Under the pieces are notes generated by a model that was not told the origin of the DNA, searched no databases, and saw nothing but the letters and a program-made list of their open reading frames with translations. The position numbers and the translations under genes are program-made. DNA of 9,544 nucleotides from contig CAKVJS010000032.1 in NCBI GenBank assembly GCA_934754755.1, forward strand, positions 1 through 9,544. Direction: 5' to 3'. The stretch comes from an uncultured Erysipelotrichales bacterium. GTDB lineage: Bacteria; Bacillota_I; Bacilli_A; Erysipelotrichales; Coprobacillaceae. Shown piece after piece: positions 1 to 7,604 of the stretch; the first letter of the stretch is position 1; each line of letters starts with the position of its first letter.

Positions 1-1081
1 CTTTTGTATTATTTACGAAATGTTTCTTTCCAACGATCGGTTTTTTTAAAATCTGACCTACGGCTTCGTCATACATAGTCCCTTGTAAAGATCGTAAACG
101 TTCTTTTATGGTAGGGACAATATCATCGGTTAAATAACGCGAATCGGTTCTAGGGTAGGTTAATACCTTATGATATTCATATAAACTTTGCATAATTGAC
201 AATGTTTCTTTCGCTGAATAATTGTATAGTTTATTAGCATCCCGTTGCAATTCGGTTAGATCATATAGTTGTGGTGCGTACTGTTTCTTTATGCTTATTT
301 GCATGTCTTCCACTTGTAGCGATGGATTGGTCAGTGAACCGATAATGGTATCAATTTTTTCTTCTTCAAAAGAACGCATAACATTTTTCTTTTCCAATAG
401 TTGCCAGCGGATCCCTTGTCCAATAACATCAATTCCATAATAGTTGCGACTCACAAAATTTTTAATTTCTTCTTCTCGATGATGAATAATCGCAACCGTT
501 GGTGTTTGTACCCGCCCACAGGCAAGTTGTGCATTATATTTACAAGTTAAAGCGCGTGTTGCATTAATACCAACTAACCAGTCAGCCTCGGCTCTAGCCT
601 TGGCACTATAATATAAACGATCATATGATTTGGCTTGTTGTAAGGAGGCAAAGCCATTTTTGATGGCCTTATCGGTTACCGATGATATCCATAATCGTTG
701 CATTGGTTTTTTTATACCGGCCTTGTCAATAATCCAGCGAGCAACCAACTCCCCTTCTCTTCCCGCATCGGTTGCAATAACGATATTATTGATATCACCA
801 CGCATCATTTGTTTTTTGACAGCGTAAAATTGCTTACTTGATTTTTTAATAACAACTAAAGATAGACGTTTTGGTAGAATCGGTAAATCTTCTATTTTCC
901 AATCTTGATAACGAGTATCATATTTTTCTGGGTCAGCTAGGGTAACTAAATGCCCCAATGCCCAAGTAACCACATAGCGATTTCCTTCCAAGGCACCATC
1001 CACTTTTTTATGACATTGTAGTACTCTTGCAATATCTCGACCTACTGATGGCTTTTCCGCAAGAACTAAGGTTTTTGACAT
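1..1081 (-). CDS. topB: DNA topoisomerase III (type IA), N-terminal 360 codons, cut by the window edge
   Basis: Type IA topoisomerase that cuts and passes single DNA strands to resolve replication and recombination intermediates. The visible protein starts MSKTLVLAEKPS. A TOPRIM domain covers about residues 1-135, with the conserved Glu9 in LAEKPS and the acidic motif ATDAGREGE at 103-111, the form seen in Gram-positive TopB proteins. Domain motifs RAEADWLVGINATRA (163-177) and CGRVQTPT (188-195) follow. The catalytic tyrosine is Tyr309 in LTYPRTDSRYL, matching the expected position for Bacillus-type TopB. Family members are about 700 residues or more, so roughly half is missing beyond position 1. 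The ATG at 1081 is preceded by GAGGAAG with good spacing. No frameshift or stop is seen in the visible part. Transcription is probably from its own extended -10 promoter just upstream. Confidence 0.96.
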   Translation of the reverse strand, partial: MSKTLVLAEKPSVGRDIARVLQCHKKVDGALEGNRYVVTWALGHLVTLADPEKYDTRYQDWKIEDLPILPKRLSLVVIKKSSKQFYAVKKQMMRGDINNIVIATDAGREGELVARWIIDKAGIKKPMQRLWISSVTDKAIKNGFASLQQAKSYDRLYYSAKARAEADWLVGINATRALTCKYNAQLACGRVQTPTVAIIHHREEEIKNFVSRNYYGIDVIGQGIRWQLLEKKNVMRSFEEEKIDTIIGSLTNPSLQVEDMQISIKKQYAPQLYDLTELQRDANKLYNYSAKETLSIMQSLYEYHKVLTYPRTDSRYLTDDIVPTIKERLRSLQGTMYDEAVGQILKKPIVGKKHFVNNTK

Positions 1082-1112
1082 CCGTAACTTCCTCACTTTC
1101 TAAATACTATGC

Positions 1113-1133
1113 ATGATACTTCAATTGTATCAT
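1113..1133 (-). promoter_or_regulatory. Putative topB promoter (extended -10) inside a perfect inverted repeat
   Basis: On the minus strand TGATACAAT (1132-1124) fits an extended -10 element, which would start transcription near 1117 and give a leader of about 36 nt to the topB ATG. No clear -35 is seen. The element sits within a perfect dyad, ATGATAC (1113-1119), 7-nt spacer, GTATCAT (1127-1133). The dyad could be an operator or a small leader hairpin; the sequence does not decide which. Confidence 0.4.
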
Positions 1134-1182
1134 AAAACTGTACATTACCCTACTTTTCTTTACAACGCATGCATAAATAATT

Positions 1183-1209
1183 AAAAAAACACCAATATAT
1201 AAATAGGTG
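1183..1209 (-). terminator. Weak candidate terminator downstream of tRNA-Arg
   Basis: On the minus strand CACC (1209-1206), a 12-nt AT-rich loop, GGTG (1193-1190) and seven T residues (1189-1183) follow the tRNA gene by about 117 nt. The stem is only four GC-rich pairs plus at most two AU pairs past a mismatch, so it is weak. If it does not work, topB could be partly co-transcribed with the tRNA. Confidence 0.3.
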
Positions 1210-1214
1210 ATACT

Positions 1215-1337
1215 ATGCAACGATATAAGAATAAGGTTCCCGAACCCCGAGTTGATAAAATTGATACATTAAAAAAAGATATACCCAAAGAAGATATACC
1301 TGAACACTCTTCATTAAAAACAAAATGGCGTCCATGA
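1215..1337 (+). CDS. Doubtful 40-residue hydrophilic ORF whose stop lies inside the tRNA-Arg gene
   Basis: The only plus-strand ORF with a convincing ribosome site: AGGTGA lies 5 nt before the ATG at 1215. The product begins MQRYKNKVPEPRVDKIDTLK and ends SSLKTKWRP; it is very charged (many Lys, Asp, Glu), with a DIPKEDIPE repeat-like stretch and no membrane segment. Its TGA (1335-1337) falls in the acceptor stem of the oppositely oriented tRNA-Arg, so the last 12 nt overlap the tRNA antisense. I recognise no family. It may be a small real gene, a decayed gene end, or chance. The 244-bp gap between topB and the tRNA holds nothing else of note apart from the promoter and terminator candidates. 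Confidence 0.3.
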   Translation: MQRYKNKVPEPRVDKIDTLKKDIPKEDIPEHSSLKTKWRP

Positions 1338-1402
1338 GAGGACTCGAACCTCCGACCTCACGCTCCGGAGGCGTGCGCTCTATCCAACTGAGCTACATGG
1401 AC
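1326..1402 (-). tRNA. tRNA-Arg (anticodon CCG), with encoded CCA
   Basis: Read on the minus strand it folds as a full cloverleaf. The acceptor GTCCATG pairs with CATGGAC; the D arm is GCTC/GAGC; the anticodon stem CACGC/GCGTG closes the loop CTCCGGA with anticodon CCG at 1368-1366; the T arm is GGAGG/CCTCT with loop TTCGAGT. The discriminator is G and CCA is encoded (1328-1326). It decodes the rare arginine codon CGG. It stands alone, with its own promoter directly upstream. Confidence 0.97.
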
Positions 1403-1416
1403 ATTCCTATATAATA

Positions 1417-1445
1417 ATTTTACCATAAAAATAAATATGATACAA
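1417..1445 (-). promoter_or_regulatory. Sigma-A promoter of tRNA-Arg
   Basis: On the minus strand TTGTAT (-35, 1445-1440), a 17-bp spacer, then TAAAAT (-10, 1422-1417) preceded by TGG, which makes an extended -10. The tRNA 5' end lies 14 bp past the -10, which would leave a leader of about 7 nt, typical of a stable RNA promoter. Confidence 0.65.
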
Positions 1446-1447
1446 AC

Positions 1448-1477
1448 ATAAAAAGAAGTTATTCGACTTCTTTTTAT
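1448..1477 (-). terminator. Rho-independent terminator of the ABC transporter unit (probably bidirectional)
   Basis: A 12-bp perfect stem, ATAAAAAGAAGT (1448-1459) and ACTTCTTTTTAT (1466-1477), closes a 6-nt loop. It begins 43 nt after the permease stop codon. The AT-rich outer stem supplies a T-run on either strand, so it could also stop plus-strand transcription. It separates the ABC unit from the tRNA promoter. Confidence 0.75.
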
Positions 1478-1519
1478 TTGTTTTCAATCAATGTAAAACA
1501 TCCGCATAGGCAGCCTTTG

Positions 1520-3832
1520 TTATAGATCATCCATTTGGCCTTTCCAGGAAAACCGTAATATTATATGTCCTATTATACAAACAACAATAGAAAGTACGGT
1601 AATAGGAAGCCAGATATGAAATGTAAATACAGCTTTTCCATTAATAACCATCTGTACTAAAGTAGATATTGTACATATATATAACAGCCATGCCGTAAAC
1701 AGCGCTATTATAACTGTAACAACACTCTTAACCAACATAGAGGGAAATAATAATCTACTCTTGAGTCCAAGAATATGCATAATCATAAAATCCCTTGCAC
1801 TTAATTGTTGTTCTAAATACATCATAGTAATATTGAAAAGCACGGCAGAAAAAATGAATAGAAAACTCATATATTGAAAGCTTCTGAAAAAATCATGCAT
1901 CTGAAAAAGAACATATTGGCCAATGGTATTGATATCTACAATATGAGAATTTTTGATTTCCTGTAGTCTCGATGGATTTTTAAAGTTAACTAGATAAAAC
2001 ACATTGGTAAACTGTTGTTGTGATTCTTTTAAGATCCAATTATCATTAATCCCAGCAGAATCATAGATACCTTTTATTTTATATTCTTTTATTCCATACT
2101 TATTTTTTACAGATAAGGTGTCTTGTATCTTTAGATGATTCATAGTTGCGTAATTTTCAGAAACTAAGATCTGATCCTTATTACCCTCGTATATTTGCTT
2201 CCCCTTAATCAGAGAAAATCGTAATTTTGTATGTTTAGAATCTATCTCATTAATACTAATATTTTTATTTTTAATATTTTCATTCGTGACCTCCCCTTGT
2301 ATATAATGCATTGCTAGATACCCATTAACGTTCTTAGAGCTTGATAGGGTATCAACTAGTTGATCGTTATTAGCCGTTTCCATAATGATATAATTATAGG
2401 GAACACGAGTTTTAAAATTTTTATCAATGGAAGTTTTTAAAATTTCACCCATATTATAACCTATTAGTATAAAACAAATCAATAAAGTAAAATTTACGAT
2501 ACTTAGTACATACAACCCTTTATTACAGCGAATACTGCCAAATGCATAGAGCGTGGTATTCCAACGTCTCCACATAGGAATTCTAGTCAGAATAAATATA
2601 ATAACCCATATAAACAAAGACACGATGCATAGCACAAAATACAAAAAAATTGTTATCCCAATGGTTGTTCCATTTTTTAAGAGTATGGAATATGGGATCA
2701 TAGCCATTGGTAAACTGCATATAACTAACAAAATATCTCTGCTGCGTATGGGTTTATATGCATGATTGCCTTGTTCGATAGATATAGGATTTAACCGCTT
2801 TATATAGTGTAGCGAGATATTCCTATATAATAAAAACAATACGACATCAAAAATAACAAATTTACCTATCTCTAAAATATAATCCGGAGTAACTTCAAAT
2901 ATTATATTTTCCATATGGAGAAAATAACAGGCTGTAGGCATACATAAAATAATGGCGGTACATAAGGGTATTAAAATAATAATACTAATCTCTTTTTTGA
3001 TGGCCTTTATAATATCCTGTCGCTTCGTACCGATTAATATTAAAATCGACAAATCCTTTTTATTTTTAATAAGTATTGTCAGGATAGCTGTAATCAATAT
3101 GATAATCGCTAATAGGAACCCTACTAAACTTATTACACTTAATATACCTATCTGCGTTTCCACATATTGATATAATTGCTTCTGCCGATCGGGAAGTGTA
3201 TTGTATATGAAGCCACTATCTACTCGTTGTAATTCTCTTTTTAATGTTTTTCCATCCTTTCCCGAAATAAAGATTAGTGAGGAGCCGGTATTATTGATGT
3301 TTTGTTTATGCTTAACCTTAATATATCCGATCACATTCGCATCATTAAAAGCATCTACAGGTAGCGGATCAATTCCTGTCACCGGCATGCACTCCTCTTG
3401 ATTGCCGTACTGTATATGAATCTTATCGTGTACTTTTATCTGATTGGAATCAGCTATATTTTTAGAAAGTATCACCTCATTGGTTTTTAAATGATCATAC
3501 CCAGATAAGAGATAGACCATTGTTTTATTACTTTTACTTTCTAAATAAACTTGTGCTACGGATACTTCCGTAATGCGTAAGCCTTGCTTTTTATACTGTT
3601 GTAATTTTTGATCCATGTTAGGAGAGGGATCTATATACGCAAACATAATATCTGCAGGATTGAGATGGTTCTCTATTTGACTTATATATTGTCGTTTAGC
3701 CATTTGTACTTGTGGCACAACGAGTGATATTAACATACTTATAAAAATAGAAAGAGAAATAAAAAATAGGAACCACTTATTTCCTTTCATATCTTTCCAA
3801 TGATATATTTTGAATAATTCTTTAGATTTCAT
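1520..3832 (-). CDS. ABC transporter permease, FtsX/MacB-like, 10 membrane helices and two external domains
   Basis: Membrane partner of the ATPase encoded just upstream. Counting from the first possible ATG (3844), hydrophobic helices fall at about 24-44, 232-260, 286-307, 322-342, 370-388, 394-420, 443-462, 655-677, 703-727 and 742-764. Two large hydrophilic domains (about 45-231 and 463-654) lie outside after helices 1 and 7. This is a duplicated FtsX layout, each half having one helix, an external domain and three helices, with two extra helices between. It differs from BceB-type permeases, which have one large loop. Such pairs export lipids, peptides or antibiotics, or transmit mechanical force; the substrate cannot be read here. 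I prefer the ATG at 3832 ([12 protein letters not shown]) because AAAGATGG precedes it at usable spacing; the ATG at 3844 adds MVCC and has no spaced ribosome site. With the chosen start it overlaps the ATPase stop by 11 nt, suggesting coupled translation. The DNA is AT-rich. Terminator at 1448-1477. Confidence 0.85.
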   Translation of the reverse strand: MKSKELFKIYHWKDMKGNKWFLFFISLSIFISMLISLVVPQVQMAKRQYISQIENHLNPADIMFAYIDPSPNMDQKLQQYKKQGLRITEVSVAQVYLESKSNKTMVYLLSGYDHLKTNEVILSKNIADSNQIKVHDKIHIQYGNQEECMPVTGIDPLPVDAFNDANVIGYIKVKHKQNINNTGSSLIFISGKDGKTLKRELQRVDSGFIYNTLPDRQKQLYQYVETQIGILSVISLVGFLLAIIILITAILTILIKNKKDLSILILIGTKRQDIIKAIKKEISIIILIPLCTAIILCMPTACYFLHMENIIFEVTPDYILEIGKFVIFDVVLFLLYRNISLHYIKRLNPISIEQGNHAYKPIRSRDILLVICSLPMAMIPYSILLKNGTTIGITIFLYFVLCIVSLFIWVIIFILTRIPMWRRWNTTLYAFGSIRCNKGLYVLSIVNFTLLICFILIGYNMGEILKTSIDKNFKTRVPYNYIIMETANNDQLVDTLSSSKNVNGYLAMHYIQGEVTNENIKNKNISINEIDSKHTKLRFSLIKGKQIYEGNKDQILVSENYATMNHLKIQDTLSVKNKYGIKEYKIKGIYDSAGINDNWILKESQQQFTNVFYLVNFKNPSRLQEIKNSHIVDINTIGQYVLFQMHDFFRSFQYMSFLFIFSAVLFNITMMYLEQQLSARDFMIMHILGLKSRLLFPSMLVKSVVTVIIALFTAWLLYICTISTLVQMVINGKAVFTFHIWLPITVLSIVVCIIGHIILRFSWKGQMDDL

Positions 3833-4487
3833 GCAACATACCATCTTTCATCATATATTGTCGTTTGCCTAGCTTCCCTATTTGCGAGTCATGGGTTACG
3901 ATAAGTAAAGCACTATTGTGTTCTTTACATATTTGAATTAAGAAATCTATGATATCTTCACTTGTTTTGGCATCTAAAGCGCCAGTCGGTTCATCGCATA
4001 GCAAGAGTGGTGGATGGTTTATAACCGCCCGTAAAATAGCGACTCGCTGTTGTTCTCCACCAGAAAGAGTGGTGACTAGTGCATTGGCTTTTGTTTCCAT
4101 ACCAACCGTATGTAATAACCCCATCGCAATTTGCACTTTCTTTTTATACCCAATCTTTTTATGAATCGCCAGGATTAGATTCTCTAGCGTAGAAAGGCAT
4201 GAAATCAAATGAATATTTTGAAAAACCATACCAAATGACGCTTGTCGCAAAGCCTCTATTCTTTTATCAGATTGGAAGTTTACCTGCTCTCCATGGATAA
4301 TAATTTTTCCTTTTGTTGGCTCTATTAATAAAGAAAGGCAATGTAAAAAGGTTGATTTTCCACTACCTGACGTACCCATAATAGTGATAAAATCGTTCTT
4401 ATGAATATGGAAATCAATCCCCTGTAATACTCTTTGAACATTCTTTTGCGTTTTAAACTCTTGTTGTAAATTAATACATTGCAACAC
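3822..4487 (-). CDS. ABC transporter ATP-binding protein, MacB/LolD-like
   Basis: Cytoplasmic ATPase driving the adjacent permease. Counting from the GTG at 4487 the protein has 221 residues, normal for this family. It carries Walker [10 protein letters not shown] (38-46), Q-loop Gln90 in FQNIHL, signature [14 protein letters not shown] (141-154), Walker B LLLCDEP (161-167), D-loop GALD (169-172) and H-loop His199 in VTHD, so it should be catalytically intact. The [18 protein letters not shown] signature and short length fit the LolD/MacB subfamily. Start choice: an open frame reaches TTG/ATG at 4514/4511, but those have no ribosome site, whereas GGGGGAG at 4499-4493 sits 5 nt before GTG (4487) and 8 nt before TTG (4484). 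The resulting start, [11 protein letters not shown], aligns with usual family N-termini. Its stop overlaps the permease start. Confidence 0.93.
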   Translation of the reverse strand: MLQCINLQQEFKTQKNVQRVLQGIDFHIHKNDFITIMGTSGSGKSTFLHCLSLLIEPTKGKIIIHGEQVNFQSDKRIEALRQASFGMVFQNIHLISCLSTLENLILAIHKKIGYKKKVQIAMGLLHTVGMETKANALVTTLSGGEQQRVAILRAVINHPPLLLCDEPTGALDAKTSEDIIDFLIQICKEHNSALLIVTHDSQIGKLGKRQYMMKDGMLHEI

Positions 4488-4553
4488 TTTTTCTCCCCCA
4501 CTTTCAACCATCAATTAATAAAAAACCAAAAGCAGTAATTTTCTCATGTTACA

Positions 4554-4589
4554 TTTATAATGATAACGCATTCAACAGTGTAAGTACAC
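4554..4589 (-). promoter_or_regulatory. Putative promoter of the ABC unit with a palindrome over its -35
   Basis: On the minus strand TTACAC (-35, 4583-4578), an 18-bp spacer and TATAAA (-10, 4559-4554) lie about 70 bp before the ATPase start. The -35 is part of the palindrome GTGTA-AG-TACAC (4578-4589 on the plus strand), which could be a repressor operator. No regulator gene adjoins it in the window. The rest of the 148-bp gap between the ATPase start and the upstream terminator holds no ORF. Confidence 0.4.
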
Positions 4590-4635
4590 CCTTGGCGCAC
4601 AATTCTATAATAAATTTCCCATATAAGCTATACAT

Positions 4636-4672
4636 AAAAACCCTTCCTTTGTATGTAGGGTCCTAGAAGGGT
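4636..4672 (-). terminator. Rho-independent terminator of the PTS operon
   Basis: On the minus strand ACCCTTC (4672-4666), a 19-nt loop, GAAGGGT (4646-4640) and a T-run lie just 20 nt after the transaldolase stop. The loop can fold further through TAGG/CCTA. It isolates the sugar operon from the ABC unit. Confidence 0.75.
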
Positions 4673-4691
4673 CATATTATATAAATATATT

Positions 4692-5348
4692 TTATATTTT
4701 CACTAAACTCCCATTACTATCCTTTTGAAACTTCTCAATTCCTTGCACTGTTAATGGATGATGCATGGCCTCTTCAATAATTGCATATGGTATTGTTGCA
4801 ATATTGGCACCTATAGTAGCACAGGCAATAACATGATGGAGTGTTCGAATGCTGGCGGCAATAATTTGCGTTGAAATCCCATGTACTTGAAAGATAGTTA
4901 CAATATCTTTAATCACCTGCAAACCATCACTGGCGATATCGTCTAATCGTCCAACAAAGGGGGAAACATAGGTGGCGCCCGCTCGGGCTGCCATTAGTGC
5001 CTGCACAGGTGTAAAAATAAGTGTTATATTGACCTTAATACCTTGCGTTGATAATATTTTACAAGCTTGCAATCCTTCCATCGTTGCTGGTATTTTGACG
5101 ACCATATTGGGATGCATGGCGGCAATCCTTCTACCTTCCCTTACCATCTCCTTTGCATCTTGTGTGGTAGCTTTAATTTCTCCACTTATCGGTCCATCTA
5201 CTATGGTACTTATTTCTTGTAACACTTCTTTAAAATCACGTCCTGATTTTGCAATAATTGACGGATTGGTCGTCACCCCGCAAATAATTCCCATATCCCA
5301 TGCCGCCTGTATTTCTTCTATATTAGCACTGTCTAAAAAAAATCTCAT
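4692..5348 (-). CDS. tal: Transaldolase, small TalC/FSA-family type
   Basis: Cytoplasmic class I (Schiff-base) aldolase of the TIM-barrel TalC/fructose-6-phosphate aldolase family. From the chosen ATG it has 218 residues, the usual short length. It shows Asp6 in FLDSAN, the TTNPS motif (26-30), the Schiff-base lysine Lys85 in VVKIPAT, a NITLIF segment (107-112) and [11 protein letters not shown] (127-137). Phe131 stands where E. coli FsaA has Tyr131; Phe is known for true transaldolases, so transfer between fructose 6-phosphate, erythrose 4-phosphate and sedoheptulose 7-phosphate is more likely than free fructose-6-phosphate aldol cleavage. An ATG at 5363 would overlap the epimerase stop, but AAAGGAG (5360-5354) lies 5 nt before the ATG at 5348, giving MRFFLDS, the family start. 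Last gene of the operon, 14 nt after the epimerase. Confidence 0.93.
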   Translation of the reverse strand: MRFFLDSANIEEIQAAWDMGIICGVTTNPSIIAKSGRDFKEVLQEISTIVDGPISGEIKATTQDAKEMVREGRRIAAMHPNMVVKIPATMEGLQACKILSTQGIKVNITLIFTPVQALMAARAGATYVSPFVGRLDDIASDGLQVIKDIVTIFQVHGISTQIIAASIRTLHHVIACATIGANIATIPYAIIEEAMHHPLTVQGIEKFQKDSNGSLVKI

Positions 5349-5362
5349 ATATTCTCCTTTCA

Positions 5363-6031
5363 TTATGCCTTTTCAAATGTTTGTATCATTTTACCCCAGG
5401 CCTCTGGAAGATTTTTGTCCAAATTAAATAAACCGGAACTACCAACCACATATACTTCTACGCCAGCTCTTTTTAAGAGTCCAAAGGTTTGTGCATTGCA
5501 TCCCCCATCTACCTCGATTAAGTATGTATAGTTGTTATCCTCTTTTAATTGTTTTGCCTGCTTAACCTTATCTACCATCGTATCAATAAAGGGTTGTCCC
5601 GCAAAACCTGGATCTACGCTCATAATGGTAATCTTATCCAATAAGTGGATGTACTCTTGCAAGGCAGACAGTGGAGTAGCTGGATTGATTGCTACACCAA
5701 AGTAACAGCCCCACTTTTTAATGGTATTATGGATGCGAAAAGCATCAGCATTAATTGTTTCTACATGGGGACTAATATAGGTAGCACCAGCCTTCGCTAA
5801 TCGATCAATATAAGCAGAGGGATTTGTGACCATTAAATGACAATCGATCGGGATTTTACATAAGGGTGCTATGGCTTGTACAAAATCAGGGGATAAAGCA
5901 ATATTGTCAACGTAATGACCATCCATAATATCGACATGTAACATACCTGCATAACTATTTAATTGTTCGATTTGTTTTTTTATATGTAATACATCCATAC
6001 ACATAAGTGAGGGACTAAATATAGCTTCCAT
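5363..6031 (-). CDS. alsE: Ribulose-phosphate 3-epimerase family protein, probably D-allulose-6-phosphate 3-epimerase
   Basis: A 222-residue metal-dependent TIM-barrel epimerase. The metal and acid/base residues are present: His32 and Asp34 (HVDIMDGH), His65 (DCHLMV) and Asp175 (EVDGGCN). Several signatures match E. coli AlsE rather than standard Rpe: SPSLMCMD at 6-13 (Rpe usually has SILSAD), [11 protein letters not shown] at 139-149 (Rpe usually HPGFGGQ), and VVGSSGLFN at 195-203 (Rpe usually GSAVF). AlsE interconverts D-allulose 6-phosphate and fructose 6-phosphate. Acting as a second ribulose/xylulose 5-phosphate epimerase is the alternative, since the families are close. AAAGGAG lies 6 nt before the ATG; the gap to EIIC is 11 nt. 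Together with a fructose-type PTS and a transaldolase it suggests a ketose catabolic operon. Confidence 0.85.
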   Translation of the reverse strand: MEAIFSPSLMCMDVLHIKKQIEQLNSYAGMLHVDIMDGHYVDNIALSPDFVQAIAPLCKIPIDCHLMVTNPSAYIDRLAKAGATYISPHVETINADAFRIHNTIKKWGCYFGVAINPATPLSALQEYIHLLDKITIMSVDPGFAGQPFIDTMVDKVKQAKQLKEDNNYTYLIEVDGGCNAQTFGLLKRAGVEVYVVGSSGLFNLDKNLPEAWGKMIQTFEKA

Positions 6032-6042
6032 TATAATCTCCT

Positions 6043-7134
6043 TTAAAATACTTGTATTTCATCTAAATCAATATCCTCCTCGGCTACAGTAGTTGTTACT
6101 TCTTGCTTGACTGGTTTCTTGATAACCGCTAAGACTACCCCGGTAACAATACAATTGATCACTAGGGAAATAATTCCAGCGATCGGTTTATGCATGGTTG
6201 GTAACATTAAGAAACCACCAAAGGGAACCGATGAATCAGCTCCTAGAATCATCGTTACTGCACCCCCGCAGGCACCCCCTATGGCGGTGGCCGTAATACT
6301 TCGCAAGAAGTCATTCATAACGAGTGGAATAACTCCCTCTACAATATTAATAACGCCCATGGGTACAGCCGACTTCAAAGTTTCTAGCTCTACTTTCGTA
6401 TAAATATTTTTATGTCCTAGCTTCGCTATATAATGAGCCAAACCAAAGCCAATCGGCGTTGCAGTATTAACCAATTGTAATGCGGTAATAGGTTCTTTAA
6501 CGCCTTGTGCTTGCATCGTTAGTACTAAGGCAAATATTGTTTTACTAATGGGTCCACCGTAATCAACAGCACTTAAAGCACCAATGACGATACCAAAAAG
6601 AAGTAAAGAAGAAGTATTTAAGGACTTTAGGGTATCGGTTAGTAATTTCGTCAAAGCGGCAATGGGTATTCCAATAATATAGACCATAAACACAACTCCA
6701 ATTAAAGAAGAGAGTAAAGGAATAATTAATGTTGGCATAATCCCTTTAGCCCAAGCGGGAACCCGGAAATATTTAATAATGCCTAACACGACATAGCCAC
6801 CTAAGAATCCTCCAATAATACCGCCCATAAATCCTGCATTAATGGCATTCGCACTCAGTCCAATGATAATCCCTGGCGCAATTCCGGGTTTATCCGCAAT
6901 CGAAAAGGATATCCCAGTTGCAATAATGATGGGTAACATAGCCAAACTAGCAGCTCCAATGGTCGCTAGTACATCCCAAAAGGAATACCCTGACGCTGTT
7001 AAAGTCAAATCCGATTTACCACCCAATCCCATACCAATCGCAATGAGGAATCCACCGCCACAAACAACCGGAATAACATATGAAATAGCTGTTAACAAGT
7101 GCCTCTTAATACCTAGTTTTGGAATTTTTTTCAT
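6043..7134 (-). CDS. PTS system fructose-family EIIC permease
   Basis: Membrane channel of a phosphotransferase system that imports a sugar while EIIB phosphorylates it. The 363-residue protein is strongly hydrophobic, with about eight to ten membrane segments. Fructose-family EIIC hallmarks are ADKPGIAPG (80-88), the substrate-site motif DYGGPISK (191-198) and NIVEGVIPLV (263-272). It is a stand-alone EIIC, not fused to EIIA or EIIB as in typical FruA, matching the split genes upstream. The C-terminus ends in an acidic cytoplasmic tail rich in Asp and Glu (about 350-360). GAGGTG lies 6 nt before the ATG, and the EIIA stop is only 3 nt upstream. The sequence places it in the fructose/mannitol superfamily but does not fix the sugar. 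Confidence 0.93.
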   Translation of the reverse strand: MKKIPKLGIKRHLLTAISYVIPVVCGGGFLIAIGMGLGGKSDLTLTASGYSFWDVLATIGAASLAMLPIIIATGISFSIADKPGIAPGIIIGLSANAINAGFMGGIIGGFLGGYVVLGIIKYFRVPAWAKGIMPTLIIPLLSSLIGVVFMVYIIGIPIAALTKLLTDTLKSLNTSSLLLFGIVIGALSAVDYGGPISKTIFALVLTMQAQGVKEPITALQLVNTATPIGFGLAHYIAKLGHKNIYTKVELETLKSAVPMGVINIVEGVIPLVMNDFLRSITATAIGGACGGAVTMILGADSSVPFGGFLMLPTMHKPIAGIISLVINCIVTGVVLAVIKKPVKQEVTTTVAEEDIDLDEIQVF

Positions 7135-7137
7135 TTT

Positions 7138-7602
7138 CTACACCTCTTTTCTATTTGTTAGAGCAGCGATCACTTCATCTGATGAAGTCGCCTGCGTAAG
7201 TTTTGAAACTACCTGTTCATCACCGACTTTACGCGCCACCATGGACAGTAATTGTAAGTGTTTCTTCGCCTCTGTATTGCCTATTCCCACACAAAACAGG
7301 ATGATTGCTTTCACTCCTTTTCCATCCATGGTTTCCCATGCAATTTCTTTGTCTAATACACCAATGGCCACACCTGCTTTACATACCGAAGCACTTCGTC
7401 CATGAGGGATTGCAAGATAGTCGCCAATGCCGGTTTGTCCTTGCGCTTCGCGAATATACACATCTTTCATAAAGTTTTCAATATCGCTAATGTATCCAGC
7501 ATATAATAATAACGTAGATAACTGTTCTAAGGCTTCCTGCTTTGTACTAACTATCATATTTGTTTGAATCGTCCGGGAATCCAATATATTTGTAATCTCC
7601 AT
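7138..7602 (-). CDS. PTS system fructose/mannitol-family EIIA component
   Basis: Cytoplasmic phosphocarrier that takes phosphate from HPr-P and passes it to EIIB. At 154 residues it is a single complete PTS_EIIA type-2 domain. The phosphorylated histidine is His67 in LAIPHGRS, preceded by the conserved REAQGQTGIGD (51-61). The later VKAIILFCVGIG and HLQLLSMVAR (113-123) segments are also family-typical. AGAGGAAAG precedes the ATG; the EIIB stop is 2 nt upstream and EIIC follows after 3 nt, so the three PTS genes are tightly coupled. It may also phosphorylate the EIIB-like or PRD domains of the operon's regulator, which lacks its own EIIA domain; this is inference. Confidence 0.94.
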   Translation of the reverse strand: MEITNILDSRTIQTNMIVSTKQEALEQLSTLLLYAGYISDIENFMKDVYIREAQGQTGIGDYLAIPHGRSASVCKAGVAIGVLDKEIAWETMDGKGVKAIILFCVGIGNTEAKKHLQLLSMVARKVGDEQVVSKLTQATSSDEVIAALTNRKEV

Positions 7603-7604
7603 AC

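Noticed and set aside
1326..1402. tRNA-Arg as an attachment site for an integrated element
   Set aside because: I saw no repeat of the tRNA 3' end, no integrase and no excisionase in the window.
4488..4514. Longer N-terminus of the ABC ATPase from TTG/ATG at 4514/4511
   Set aside because: No ribosome site before these codons, and the extra residues contain the GGGGGAG ribosome site of the GTG start at 4487.
4972..5427. 151-codon plus-strand ORF
   Set aside because: It lies antisense to the transaldolase and the end of the epimerase, both of which have clear motifs; no ribosome site or recognisable domain.
6842..7405. 187-codon plus-strand ORF
   Set aside because: Antisense to EIIC and EIIA, a common by-product of codon bias; no family features.
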